The notes: generated from the sequence alone by a model not told the origin. DNA of 64,000 nucleotides from Herbaspirillum sp. SJZ106 (GCF_006715495.1 NZ_VFNI01000001.1:372001-436000); one strand, 5' to 3'; positions 18,198-27,957 are shown, numbered from the stretch's first letter. Numbers and translations: made by a program.

Positions 18198-19130
18198 ATG
18201 ACAAAAATGACAGCATGTGTAGTGCAGGCTTCGCCAGTGGCGGGGGACACCATCGCCACCATCGCCAAGGCCGCGGGCCTGATTGCCGAGTGCGCCAGGA
18301 AGGGGGCGCAACTGGCGGTGTTCCCGGAGGCCTTCATCGGCGGTTATCCCAAGGGCGCCAGTTTCGACATTCGCATCGGCATGCGTACGCCCGAGGGACG
18401 TGAAGAGTTTGCCCAGTACTACAAGTGTGCGGTCGATGTCCCCGGCCCGGCGACCAAGGCGTTGGGCGAGGCGGTACGCGAAGCCGGGATCTTCCTGACC
18501 ATCGGCGTCATCGAGCGCGCCGGCGGCACCCTGTATTGCACGGTGCTGTTCTTCGGTCCCGATGGCCGTTTGCTGGGCAAGCACCGCAAGCTCATGCCGA
18601 CTGCTGCCGAGCGCTTGTGTTGGGGCTTTGGGGACGGTTCCACGCTGACCGCAATCGACACCCCCTGGGGCAAGATGGGCGCCGTCATCTGCTGGGAAAA
18701 CTACATGCCGCTGCTGCGCATGGCGATGTACGACAAGGGAGTATCGCTGTATTGCGCCCCGACCGCCGACGATCGAGACAGCTGGGCGGCCAGCATGCGC
18801 CATGTGGCGCTGGAGGGCCGCTGTTTCGTGCTATCGGCCTGCCAATACCTGACCCGTGCCGATTTTCCGTCGAACATGCGTAACCTGATCAGCGACGACA
18901 ATGGCCAGGTGCTGATGCGCGGCGGCAGCGTGATCATCAATCCGCTGGGCCAGATCCTGGCCGGCCCCGACTTCACCGGCGAGACCATCCTGTGCGCCGA
19001 GCTGGATATGGACGATGTGGTGCGCGGCAAGTTCGACTTCGATGTCGCCGGTCACTATGCGCGGCCCGATGTGTTCAAGCTGGTGGTCGAGGAGCGGCCG
19101 CAACTGGCCGTTACCCGCGCCGCCGATTGA
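18198..19130 (+). CDS. nitrilase
   Basis: This 310-residue cytoplasmic enzyme belongs to branch 1 of the nitrilase superfamily and should convert a nitrile directly to acid and ammonia. The catalytic triad is visible as E44 (FPEAFIGGYPKG), K131 (HRKLMPT) and C165 (VICWENYMP). The ERLCWGFGDG segment is typical of plant- and bacterial-type arylaceto- or aliphatic nitrilases. CGGAG lies upstream of the ATG. It is the last gene of the Liv-type operon, so imported substrate would meet the enzyme. With the aldoxime dehydratase it gives a complete aldoxime-to-carboxylate route. Confidence 0.93.
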   Translation: MTKMTACVVQASPVAGDTIATIAKAAGLIAECARKGAQLAVFPEAFIGGYPKGASFDIRIGMRTPEGREEFAQYYKCAVDVPGPATKALGEAVREAGIFLTIGVIERAGGTLYCTVLFFGPDGRLLGKHRKLMPTAAERLCWGFGDGSTLTAIDTPWGKMGAVICWENYMPLLRMAMYDKGVSLYCAPTADDRDSWAASMRHVALEGRCFVLSACQYLTRADFPSNMRNLISDDNGQVLMRGGSVIINPLGQILAGPDFTGETILCAELDMDDVVRGKFDFDVAGHYARPDVFKLVVEERPQLAVTRAAD

Positions 19131-19159
19131 TTCGGCCACTTCGGCCTGGAGTCCCCGCC

Positions 19160-20644
19160 GTGCGCGCATTCGATCTCCGTACCCGTCTGGTGGTCAGCCA
19201 GGCTGTCCTGTTGTGCCTGATGGGGGTAATGGCTGGCTTGCTGGCCTGGCAGGCCCCGGGCGCAGATATCCAGGCTGGCGCTGCGGCGCTGATGCTGCTG
19301 TTTGGCCTGGTTATTGCTTGGTGGAACCTGCGGGCCCTGGCGCGGCCTTTCGATGCGATCACGGCGCATACCGCGCGCCTGGCGACAGGTGACGTCAGCC
19401 AGCGCCTGGTGATCCAGGCACGAGGTGACATGGGCCAGTTGGCGCGGCACCTCGACACGATCAACCAGATGCTGTTCAAGGTCGTGGCCGACGTGCGCCT
19501 GGGCACCATGACGTTGGCGGCGACCTCCGACATGATCGTCGCCGACAGCACCGCGCTGTCCGGGCGCACCGAGGCGCAGGCCAGCTCGCTGCAGCAGACC
19601 GCGGCGTCACTGGAGCAATTGAGCGCCAATGTGCGCCATAACGCCGACAATACGAGCCAGGCCAATCGCCTGGCCATGGAAGCCGACCGCCTTGCCACGC
19701 AGGGCCAGGGCGTATCCGGCGACCTGGTGCGCATCATGGGTGAGATCCGGGACAGCTCGGAGCAGATCAAGGAGATCGTGGGCGTGATCGATGACATTGC
19801 CTTCCAGACCAATATCCTCGCACTCAATGCGGCGGTCGAAGCCGCGCGGGCCGGCGAGCAGGGCCGTGGTTTCGCCGTGGTGGCGGCCGAGGTGCGGGAG
19901 CTGGCGCGCCATTCCGGGGCGGCGGCGCGCCAGATCAAGGCGCTCATTGCCGATTCGGTGGACAAGGTCGAGCGTGGTAACGTGCTGGTGGGCGGCAACG
20001 GCCACGCCATGCAAGAGATCGCACTGGGAGTGCGCCAGGTAGCCCAATTGATCGGCCAGATCGCCACCGCCGGCGGCCAGCAAAGCATCGGCATCGCCGA
20101 AGTCAGTGCGGCCCTGACGCAGCTGGATGATGCTACCCAGCGCAACGCCGCGATGGTGCTGGAGACCACGCGCGTGGCAGACAGCCTCAAGGACCAGGCA
20201 TTGTCGCTGTCGCATGCGGTTCAGGCGTTCGTGCTGGGTGAACGCGAACTCGGCAACGCCGACGAGGCCCGTGCGATGGTGCGGCGGGCCATTGATTTTG
20301 CCCGGAAGCAGGGCGTGGCTGCGGCCGTGGATGAGGTGCGCAAGCTGGCCAAGGGCAGTTTCATCGACCGCGACCTGTACCTCATCGTGTATTCGTTCGA
20401 CGGCGAGATCGTCGCCCACGGCGCCAATCGTCGTCTCTGGGGGGCGGACTGGACTCGTATCGCCGACGCCGATGGCAAGTTCTTCAACAAAGAGATGACG
20501 CAGAAGCTGCAAGTGGCCAACTCGGGCTGGACCGATTACAAATGGGTCCATCCGTTGACGCGCAAGGTGCAGCTCAAGTCGGCTTACTTCGAAAAGTTGG
20601 ACAAGCTGTTTTTTGTCTGCGGATATTACAAACGGCAGGATTGA
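19160..20644 (+). CDS. methyl-accepting chemotaxis protein with C-terminal Cache-like domain
   Basis: This 494-residue chemoreceptor starts at a GTG with GGAG upstream. Two membrane segments (about 11-29 and 38-54) are separated by only a few residues, so there is no periplasmic sensor domain. A HAMP region follows (about 56-105), then the signalling hairpin, whose tip contains the conserved DDIAFQTNILALNAAVEAAR string. After it come about 100 residues (about 390-494; RDLYLIVYSFDGEIVAHG, KLFFVCGYYK) resembling a single Cache domain, which would be cytoplasmic. It lies 29 bases after the nitrilase and may be co-transcribed, suggesting taxis toward the island's substrates or their products. Confidence 0.88.
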   Translation: MRAFDLRTRLVVSQAVLLCLMGVMAGLLAWQAPGADIQAGAAALMLLFGLVIAWWNLRALARPFDAITAHTARLATGDVSQRLVIQARGDMGQLARHLDTINQMLFKVVADVRLGTMTLAATSDMIVADSTALSGRTEAQASSLQQTAASLEQLSANVRHNADNTSQANRLAMEADRLATQGQGVSGDLVRIMGEIRDSSEQIKEIVGVIDDIAFQTNILALNAAVEAARAGEQGRGFAVVAAEVRELARHSGAAARQIKALIADSVDKVERGNVLVGGNGHAMQEIALGVRQVAQLIGQIATAGGQQSIGIAEVSAALTQLDDATQRNAAMVLETTRVADSLKDQALSLSHAVQAFVLGERELGNADEARAMVRRAIDFARKQGVAAAVDEVRKLAKGSFIDRDLYLIVYSFDGEIVAHGANRRLWGADWTRIADADGKFFNKEMTQKLQVANSGWTDYKWVHPLTRKVQLKSAYFEKLDKLFFVCGYYKRQD

Positions 20645-20664
20645 CCTGCACCGGGAGCGCGACC

Positions 20665-20820
20665 ATGAAGGGATCGACCGAAGGCGAGTTGCTGTTGCGT
20701 TGCGCCGACGCAGTCCAGGACTGTCAAAAAGACCGCAAGCCGCACCGGCGGGGGGCGTCGGGCGGCTTGCTGGGCGTGCTACTGGATCGAATCAGGCGCC
20801 GCTGGCGGCGCCGGCAGTAA
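20665..20820 (+). CDS. possible small basic protein
   Basis: A 51-codon frame follows the chemoreceptor, with GGGAG about 9 bases before its ATG and a very Arg-rich C-terminus. It could be a real small protein or chance. I do not recognise it. Confidence 0.3.
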   Translation: MKGSTEGELLLRCADAVQDCQKDRKPHRRGASGGLLGVLLDRIRRRWRRRQ

Positions 20821-20824
20821 GGCT

Positions 20825-22147
20825 TTATTGCTGCGGCAACTGTGCCAGCTGCGCCAGTTGCGCCGCTTCATGTCTGCGCAGGGGCAGGCTCTCCCATACG
20901 GCCGACAGCACCGCGCCGGCCTTCTTGTCGAGCAACGGGCCCACCGCGATGGCAGCGGTCCACAAGAAGGTGATCGGGACTAAGGCCGCGGCAAACATCA
21001 TCTGCTGCCTGATGAATTTGTCGGTATCGGACAGATTGGGATTTTTGTTCAACTCGGCCGTCACCACGCTGTAGAGCGACAAGCCTCCGGTCCATACTGC
21101 GCCCTGCGCCAGTGTCGACAGGTTGGGCAGGGTCAGGACCGCCTGCTTCAATCCTTCGCCTACCAGGCCCAGGGTATCCTTGTTGAATACATGATTCAGG
21201 CCATTGGCCGCGGCGTCCTTGAAGGTGGCGCGCTTGAGCTCGTCGAGCGAGCCTTCCCAGTCATCCTCGGACAGGATATGGCCGCTGTCGATGCGGTTGT
21301 AATAGCGGTCCACCGCGTGGCCGGCGGCGCTGACGACGCTGCTGCCGACGACGGCGGTGGCGGGGCCGATACCGTACGTCGCGTTGACCGCGGTGGGTAG
21401 GTCGGCGAGGGCAATGCCCGAGGCCAGGCCGCCGGTGGCGGCAAATGATACCGGGAACAGCTGGAAGGTGGAGCCGATCTTCTTGAACACGTCGACGGCC
21501 GTGAGCGGTCCACGCGGGTCTTGCTCGGGCAGGATATCTTCCAGCGACTTGGTGGTATTGCCCCAGCGCGGCACGTTAGAGGCGCCCTGGTTGATGGCGT
21601 TGGAGCCGGCGTGCACCAGCAGGATGGTGATCGCACCCGACAGCGCACCGCTGTTGGCCGGCGTCAAGGCCGGCAGGAATTTGGCGATCAGGTTGGCGAA
21701 GGCGAACGGCGCACCCAGCAGGGCGCCCTGGACGGCGTCAGCCGGCAGGTCGATGCCGAAATTGGAGAAGGTGAACAGGGCTTCCAGCTGGCGCGGGTTT
21801 TCGCCGCGTTCCAGCAAGCGTTGCGCGCGCTGTTGCACGCGTACCTCGAATTGTTCGGCGTCTTCGTGGCGCCCGACCAGCATGTGCTTGCGCGCCACCG
21901 TGACCAGGTCATTGAAGCGTTCCAGGCGTGCTTCGGGCGTTTCGTTGGCCAGCGCGCCGGCGCCGGCGGTGCGGCCATGTTCAGAGCGCAAGCTCAGTTC
22001 CATGATGTTGCCGCTGCGTACGGCCTGCTCTGAAATTCCCTCTGAAGGCGGCGGCAGCGTAGGCTTGTTGCGCGCAGGTGCGGGGGTGATGGCGTCGGGA
22101 TGAGCGCCATCGACGGGGACGGTAGTGTTGTTCGATGAGACTTGCAT
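20825..22147 (-). CDS. unrecognised effector-like protein with hydrophobic helices
   Basis: This 440-residue protein has no Sec signal. Residues 1-70 are rich in Ser, Thr and Pro and look disordered, as in type III secretion substrates. A helical region (about 70-130) and several long hydrophobic segments (near 155, 190, 245 and 405) follow. The start at 22147 has GGA about 9 bases upstream. It shares general layout with the 1618-residue protein further up the same strand. I know no matching family; a secreted membrane-active protein is a guess from composition and neighbours. Confidence 0.7.
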   Translation of the reverse strand: MQVSSNNTTVPVDGAHPDAITPAPARNKPTLPPPSEGISEQAVRSGNIMELSLRSEHGRTAGAGALANETPEARLERFNDLVTVARKHMLVGRHEDAEQFEVRVQQRAQRLLERGENPRQLEALFTFSNFGIDLPADAVQGALLGAPFAFANLIAKFLPALTPANSGALSGAITILLVHAGSNAINQGASNVPRWGNTTKSLEDILPEQDPRGPLTAVDVFKKIGSTFQLFPVSFAATGGLASGIALADLPTAVNATYGIGPATAVVGSSVVSAAGHAVDRYYNRIDSGHILSEDDWEGSLDELKRATFKDAAANGLNHVFNKDTLGLVGEGLKQAVLTLPNLSTLAQGAVWTGGLSLYSVVTAELNKNPNLSDTDKFIRQQMMFAAALVPITFLWTAAIAVGPLLDKKAGAVLSAVWESLPLRRHEAAQLAQLAQLPQQ

Positions 22148-22289
22148 GATGTGTTCCAAGACAATGAGGTTACCGCGGCCCGGCGTCACGAAATACGCCC
22201 GGCGCGGATCGGGTGGCGCCAGGCGCCGTTTAATCCGCTATTGAGCTTGGGTGTCGCGCAGCCTATTGCCGGTTCCATCGGCGCGTTCA

Positions 22290-22646
22290 TCAGACACACT
22301 TGAATAGCACCTTGACCTCATAGTCATCGTTGGCATCGAGCGCCGGAAAGCGGGGGGAATTGACGTAGGCGGCCAGTTCGGCGGCTGTCTCCTGCGGCTC
22401 GGTCCGGCGCAGCGGCAGGCCCCGGTATCGCGTGTCGGCATTGACGATGGCATGGCGCAGGTTGCGCTCGCGGCAGGTGGTTTCAGCCAGCTTGAGTGAA
22501 CTTCCCAGGGCCTGCTGCTCGCTTTCCGAGTAGGCCAGGCTGCGGTAACTGCCATCTTCCAATGGCATCAGGCTGGCCACGGGGGCGTTGGCGCAGGCGG
22601 TCACTAACAGCAGCGGCGAAACGATGGCGATGAACTTGTTGATCAT
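22290..22646 (-). CDS. small lipoprotein of unknown function
   Basis: This 118-residue precursor has a lipoprotein signal with the lipobox LVTAC, so the mature protein begins at Cys about residue 19 and is membrane-anchored. GGAG precedes the ATG. The mature part contains an acidic central region and a second Cys near the C-terminus (KVLFKCV). It lies between the two large effector-like genes on the same strand. Confidence 0.75.
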   Translation of the reverse strand: MINKFIAIVSPLLLVTACANAPVASLMPLEDGSYRSLAYSESEQQALGSSLKLAETTCRERNLRHAIVNADTRYRGLPLRRTEPQETAAELAAYVNSPRFPALDANDDYEVKVLFKCV

Positions 22647-22774
22647 GGCGAACTCCGGTGAGGTGATGTCGGAATGCCTGGCGAGATAAGCTCGATGGCC
22701 GGTTTGAGTGGCGGCGCACGGCGTCATGGTTCCACCGTGCGCCGAGCTTGCTTAAGCATGCGCAGTTGCCGGCC

Positions 22775-25700
22775 TCATTTTCCGGTGCCGCCGTGCAGTT
22801 CTGTATAAATCTCGCCCAACCATTTATCCACAGGGTCATAGTCGCTCTTGGCAAAGTTCTTCAGCCGCTTGAGCATGTCCGTGGCTGAATTGGCCACATG
22901 GTCGCTCTGGCCCGGCAGCAGGCGGCGCAAGCCACGCGGCGTGGCGGTGGCGCTCTTGATCTCGTTGCCCTTGACCGTGTAGCGGCTGCGGTTGGGATTG
23001 GGATAGGCCTGCGCCAGGAATGCATGCATCAGGTTGCCCGCGCGCAGGCCGGGGCCGGCGATGTTGACCGGCACCGCCCGGTACTGGCCCTGGTGCAGCG
23101 CCACCAGATAGTAGCCATTGGGCCCGACGCCCAGCATCGGTGCGCGCTGGCTATCGTAGGTCAGGTCGAAATGATCGTGCGTCTTGAGGAAGTGACGATG
23201 CACCAGCGGCACCTCCTCCGTGCGCGCGCGGTTGTTATGGTCGATGCGCGAGCGTTGCTGCATGACCAGCTCGCCGCTGGCGTCGACCTCCATGATCATC
23301 ATGGCCCGGTGCAGCGCCGAGCTCAACACCCGTGCCATCAGTTCGCCTGGAAACGGCTGCCCCGGGACGAATGCGCGCCCGGACGCGGGCAGCGTGAACA
23401 GGGTTTGCGGCGTCCAGGCCTGGATCTCCTGGATAGGACGCTTTGCCGCCTGTTTCATGGCAGACCGGCGCGCGTCGTCGGCCAGTTTGTATTGATAGTT
23501 GGGGCTGGCCGGATCATAGTAGCCGCCCAGCCGCCGATAGATCTCGTGGGACACGTTGCGCACCATATCGTTGAGATAGGGGACGACGGGGTGGCCGATC
23601 AGGATCGCCCCCTGGATGCCGATGCGAATCTGCGCCGGGCTCAGCGGCGAGGTGTAGGGCTCGCGCCAGCGTGCCTGCTCGTGCTCCTTCGGTTCTTGCG
23701 GACCGCCATGGAAGTAATTCAGCGTCCCCCCGGTGAAGACCATCTTCCGCTGTGCACTGTCATACCGGTACAGTTGCGAAGTCTCGGGATGGCAGCACAG
23801 TGCGCCATCTTCGATATCCGGCTCAAGCGATTTGCCGCTGGCTTGCGCCTGCAGGTACTGCATGTATCGCACCTCAGCCAGGAAGGTATCGACCACGCTG
23901 GTATAGAGCACCTGCCCCAGATTGAATTCCTGGCTCTCTGCGGAGTTCATCAATTCGCCAGTCTTGCGTTTTTGCTTGATGTCGCGGTTGCTCTGCGGTG
24001 GCGGGTTATGGTCGATGCGATCGATGGTGGCCACCGTACCAGGCATCAACAGGCTTTCGACCTGTATATGCTCGGTCTGGCGCGGCACCGGCAAGGCGGT
24101 TTCCTGGCGGATCACCATATGCTGGCTGCGATCGATCGGCGCGGCGCCGTGGCCCAGCCCCTGCAGGAAGGTGGCCGTCATCTGGGTCGAGCTGGTGACC
24201 GACATGATCTCGCTCATGGCGACCACCGCGCCCTCGCCGATGAACACGGCATCATCGCCATAGCGTTCGCGCGCCTCTTCCTGGCGCGACTGCTCGATGT
24301 AATGGGCGTCGGTTACGACGCCTCGGTGCACCACGTGCGCCGCCGGCTTGCCATGCAAGGCCATCAGGTTGACCATCAGCACCGAGATGGCGGTGACGAA
24401 CTTGTCGCGTTCCCCGGTGACGTTGCCGCGATGGTTCATCGCCGCGATCTTGAACCATACCCCCGACGCCAGTCGCAGGTACTTTTCCTGGCCCGTCTGC
24501 GCCCAGCGCAACAGATAGTGGAACAGTTGCGATTCGAGTGAGTAGGAGTGCACCGAATGGTCGCCTTCGTCGAGCATGCGGTTGCTCAGTTGCAGGTACA
24601 GCGCATTGCTGTCTTCCACCCGGCGCGGCATGCCCGGCGCTTCGGCCAGGGCGCGCTGGATCTCCTTGACATAGGGCACCTGCGCGTCGGTGAACGTGGT
24701 ATGGTCGCGCGGCATGCGTTCGGTCTTGGCGAATGGGGCGCCGGGCTTGGCGGTGTGGGGCAGGGTGGCGGCGATGAAGTCTGGCGCCACCGCGGTGGGA
24801 TAGATGATTTCACGGTTTTCGGCATAGGCCTGTGGAAAGCTCTTCATCAACAACTCGACCTGCTCGCGGATGCGCTGGGGCAGGTTGGCGCTGCTGTTGG
24901 ACACCGCCAGGCTCAGGTCCGGCGGGGCGGCTTCGGAGCCCTGCGCTTCATCCGGCACGGCAGATGAGGCGGGGAGATTGCGCTCGGCGAACACGTCGGA
25001 AGCCGCGATCATGCCTTGATAGCGGCTGGCCACTGCATCCAGGTGTGCCGCCTGTTGCGGCGCGGTCATGTCATGGAAGCGTGCCGCGTCGCGCACCTGG
25101 GCCAGCTCGCCGGCATGGGTCTGGGGTTCATCCAGGTTGAGATGGTTGATGGCGCGCCGCATATGCTCCACGCCGCGCTTGAGCAGCACGGCTGTACGAC
25201 GCAGTCCTTCGACGTCTTCCAGCTTGTCGCGACCGGTCTCGATGAGCCGCTCGCCATCGACCGAAAGCACGTTGATTGCGTCGCGTATTCGCGCCACCAG
25301 GTTGTTGGGCGCATTTTCGCGCGCCAATTGGTCTTCGCCGGCGCGCGCATTGGCGCCGGCCAGTCCGGCTGCCGAGAATACCAGCCCGACCACGGGCAGC
25401 AGCCACTTGTCAGGACCGCGCGCCCCCATGCGCGTGACGAACGCTTCCAGCAAGTTCTTGCCAAGATCGGTATGGACATGTTCCCCGCTCCCAGTGTCGA
25501 GCGCCGGAACGTCCGCGCCAAACACCGCGCCGATGGTGCGAAACACCAGGTCGGCGGCGAAGAAATCCATGGTCTTGTACGTCGCACTGAGGAGCAAATG
25601 GTTGTCCGGGTCGCCCGAGCGGCCACGCAGGAAATTCACCGCCGTCAACAAGGTCGCCACGCCGACCAGGCTGGCAATGTCCTTTTCGTTGCCGCGCGGC

Positions 25701-27631
25701 AGTCCCATTTCCTTCTGGATGCCGTAGTTGACCAACAGGCGTCCCAACTCACCCAGGAAAGGCAGCATCGCCTCGTTGAAGACCTGTCCACTGAATTTCT
25801 CACGGCCCTTGGCGGTGTCCTTGACGAAATTCTTATAGGCGAAACGATACGCCATGCTGACCACGTCCTGCGCCAGCACCGTGACGGCGATGGCGCCGGC
25901 CAGTGTCTTGGCGTCCACCAGGCCCGCGCCGGAACCGCTGAATGGTTGCGCGCCTTCGAACAGCGCATGGGTCTTCTCGTCGCGGAAGGTGTTGATCAGC
26001 GAGGTCATGCCGTACACGGTGGCGGCCGTGACCGCGGCGCGCATGGCGGTGTTCAGGGCGGAGTTGGCAGTGGTGCCCTTGATGGCCGGATTCATGTCGT
26101 TGAGGATGACGTCGACCAGCGCATGCGAGGCCGCCGTGGCAATCCCCTTCAAGCTGTGGCGATCCTTCAGGAATGGCCCGGCCGGAATCGCCTCGCCGGT
26201 CGAGACCACGATCATCGAGTTGGCGTAGCCGGGCAGGCTGCCGAAAGGACCGGTATTGGCGCCGCGCCAGCCGTAGGCCGAAACGTCGGAGCCGGGCAGC
26301 GGCGCGAGCGCCTTGACCGGTTCGCCATGTTGGTCCAGCAGCGTCATCTGCAGTCCCTGCGGCGTGTAGACGAACTGGTGCCGGTACTGGTCTTCGGTGC
26401 GCACGATCAAGGTCCGGTCGCGCGGTTTGTCGCGCATGAACTTGTCGACGACCTCGCGCATGGTCGCCAGCTTGACGCCGGCCACCTTGCCCGCCGGCCC
26501 CATGATCTCCACCCCGTGCTCGTCGAAGCCGGTGACCTCGGCGATGGCGCCGCCCCCCACATTGAGGCTGGCCGGATAATCGCCGTATGCGCGATGTTGC
26601 ATCGGCCGCGCGCGGTCATGGTATTTCTGCTCGGTGATAAAGATGATGTTGCGGTTCTCGGGGCCGTTGAGGTCGCTGTAGCCAAGCCTGAAATCGCTTT
26701 TCTCGCGGCCGTCGCCACGGTTGACGGCGGGGCGCGGGCCGAAGCCTTCGGCCATGTAGTTTTCTGCCGCGGCCCACGCGAACTGTCGTGGAAACGGCGT
26801 CGCATTGAGCGGCACCGGCATGATGATGGTGTTGCTCTCATCAAGGCTGCGGCGGGCGGACAGCGAGGATTTCTTCGATAGTTCGAGCAGGTAGGTGCAG
26901 ATGTAGGTTTCCATCATCGTGGGTTGATCGTGCGCATCGGCCTTTTGCTTGCCTTTTCCCTTGTCCTTTCCTTTGCGGGCGACGCTGGCCTGGTCCTGTT
27001 CGGCCTGTACCAGTTCGGCGCGGCGCTGATCGAATGCCAACAGGTCGCGTGCGCCCACGACACGATCCGCATATCCCTTCAGGAAATACAAATCGGTCTT
27101 GCCGTGTTCGTCGTCCACGCTGTCCTTGACGACCAGCAGGTGGGTGGTGACGGTGGAGGTGCGGAACTTGAAGGGAAAGCTGACGATGGCGACGTGGTCG
27201 TTGGGCGAAGCCAGCAATACGCCGGCCGAGGCCGAGGCCACTTCGCGTCCACCCAGGGTCTTGATGATGGCAGTGAGCTCGGCGCGCTCCACGCCGATCT
27301 CGCGCATGTCCTGGTGCAACTGGCGCAGCGCCGGCGAACGGCCAGCATGCGGCGAACTCAACTCGGCCATCATAGTCTGGCTGGGGGCGATTTCCATGTG
27401 CGGGTCTGCGGGGGCGTCGTGGTGCAGATGCGTCAACGCCAGCGACGGCTCGTGGGCAGGCTCGGCTTGCAGGTTCGGCGGACGCCTGTCGCGCACGCGC
27501 GCGGCCGGCGTGCCGCCGGGCGGGGGCGCGGGGAGGTCGCGCAGCTCGTGCGTTTCGGCGGGTTCTTGGGCGGCGATGCCGAGTGCGGCCATATCGCGAA
27601 TGGGCGGGGAGGAGGTATTGATGTGGGCCAT
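22775..27631 (-). CDS. 1618-residue effector-like protein with possible ADP-ribosyltransferase site
   Basis: This very large protein has no signal peptide and a Pro-, His- and Ala-rich first 100 residues suggestive of a secreted effector. A Lys-rich stretch (KGKDKGKGKQK) occurs near residue 220. Hydrophobic helices occupy about 500-790, and a mixed alpha/beta C-terminal half follows. In the C-terminal half, R1103 (VVHRGVV), S1147-S1148-T1149 (SVTSST) and Q1190-V1191-E1192 (IQVESLLMPGTV) have the order and spacing of the R, STS and Q/E-x-E motifs of C3- or VIP2-type ADP-ribosyltransferases; the last matches the usual ExEvLlppGT context well. I do not recognise the full-length family. A near-perfect GntR-type palindrome lies upstream, so it may be co-regulated with the nucleoside locus. 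Confidence 0.75.
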   Translation of the reverse strand: MAHINTSSPPIRDMAALGIAAQEPAETHELRDLPAPPPGGTPAARVRDRRPPNLQAEPAHEPSLALTHLHHDAPADPHMEIAPSQTMMAELSSPHAGRSPALRQLHQDMREIGVERAELTAIIKTLGGREVASASAGVLLASPNDHVAIVSFPFKFRTSTVTTHLLVVKDSVDDEHGKTDLYFLKGYADRVVGARDLLAFDQRRAELVQAEQDQASVARKGKDKGKGKQKADAHDQPTMMETYICTYLLELSKKSSLSARRSLDESNTIIMPVPLNATPFPRQFAWAAAENYMAEGFGPRPAVNRGDGREKSDFRLGYSDLNGPENRNIIFITEQKYHDRARPMQHRAYGDYPASLNVGGGAIAEVTGFDEHGVEIMGPAGKVAGVKLATMREVVDKFMRDKPRDRTLIVRTEDQYRHQFVYTPQGLQMTLLDQHGEPVKALAPLPGSDVSAYGWRGANTGPFGSLPGYANSMIVVSTGEAIPAGPFLKDRHSLKGIATAASHALVDVILNDMNPAIKGTTANSALNTAMRAAVTAATVYGMTSLINTFRDEKTHALFEGAQPFSGSGAGLVDAKTLAGAIAVTVLAQDVVSMAYRFAYKNFVKDTAKGREKFSGQVFNEAMLPFLGELGRLLVNYGIQKEMGLPRGNEKDIASLVGVATLLTAVNFLRGRSGDPDNHLLLSATYKTMDFFAADLVFRTIGAVFGADVPALDTGSGEHVHTDLGKNLLEAFVTRMGARGPDKWLLPVVGLVFSAAGLAGANARAGEDQLARENAPNNLVARIRDAINVLSVDGERLIETGRDKLEDVEGLRRTAVLLKRGVEHMRRAINHLNLDEPQTHAGELAQVRDAARFHDMTAPQQAAHLDAVASRYQGMIAASDVFAERNLPASSAVPDEAQGSEAAPPDLSLAVSNSSANLPQRIREQVELLMKSFPQAYAENREIIYPTAVAPDFIAATLPHTAKPGAPFAKTERMPRDHTTFTDAQVPYVKEIQRALAEAPGMPRRVEDSNALYLQLSNRMLDEGDHSVHSYSLESQLFHYLLRWAQTGQEKYLRLASGVWFKIAAMNHRGNVTGERDKFVTAISVLMVNLMALHGKPAAHVVHRGVVTDAHYIEQSRQEEARERYGDDAVFIGEGAVVAMSEIMSVTSSTQMTATFLQGLGHGAAPIDRSQHMVIRQETALPVPRQTEHIQVESLLMPGTVATIDRIDHNPPPQSNRDIKQKRKTGELMNSAESQEFNLGQVLYTSVVDTFLAEVRYMQYLQAQASGKSLEPDIEDGALCCHPETSQLYRYDSAQRKMVFTGGTLNYFHGGPQEPKEHEQARWREPYTSPLSPAQIRIGIQGAILIGHPVVPYLNDMVRNVSHEIYRRLGGYYDPASPNYQYKLADDARRSAMKQAAKRPIQEIQAWTPQTLFTLPASGRAFVPGQPFPGELMARVLSSALHRAMMIMEVDASGELVMQQRSRIDHNNRARTEEVPLVHRHFLKTHDHFDLTYDSQRAPMLGVGPNGYYLVALHQGQYRAVPVNIAGPGLRAGNLMHAFLAQAYPNPNRSRYTVKGNEIKSATATPRGLRRLLPGQSDHVANSATDMLKRLKNFAKSDYDPVDKWLGEIYTELHGGTGK

Positions 27632-27787
27632 GATGAAATATCGATAGGGTGTAGGAGGGCACGCGCCGCCACGGGAAGTGGCGCCGCAAAAGAAAAATTC
27701 TCCCGTGGGTAACCGTGCGCGCGTCGATGTTCCGATGTCATCAAAATGTCATTCTCCGGTAATAAAAAAAGGAAAAATAATCCAGAT

Positions 27788-27803
27788 ATTGGAACGTACC
27801 AAT
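27788..27803 (-). promoter_or_regulatory. GntR-type operator before the 1618-residue protein gene
   Basis: ATTGGAACGTACCAAT differs by one base from the perfect palindrome in the gntR promoter. It lies about 155 bases upstream of the large gene's start. Weak -35/-10 candidates (TTCACC and TATCTG on the minus strand) would place it in the spacer, as in the gntR promoter. Confidence 0.5.
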
Positions 27804-27911
27804 ATGGTGAAAAGAATAGTTGCATTACCGATATGAAAGGTAGTTCTATTCGCAAATAGCGAATTTTTATGACAAGCGTATTAAATTCATAAACTTAAAA
27901 AATATAAAAAT

Positions 27912-27957
27912 CTGGTACGTACCAGTTGTTGACACGCGTTTTGTGCGATCGCATAAT
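27912..27957 (+). promoter_or_regulatory. exbD-operon promoter with GntR-type operator
   Basis: TTGACA (27929-27934) and CATAAT (27952-27957) are 17 bp apart, a near-consensus sigma-70 promoter. The palindrome CTGGTACGTACCAG (27912-27925) lies three bases upstream of the -35. The remaining AT-rich gap (27632-28030) holds no gene. Confidence 0.75.

Noticed and set aside
25016..26881. 621-codon plus-strand frame, and other long plus-strand frames at 22898-24541
   Set aside because: They are antisense shadows of the 1618-residue gene, common in GC-rich DNA. No ribosome binding sites or family motifs were seen.
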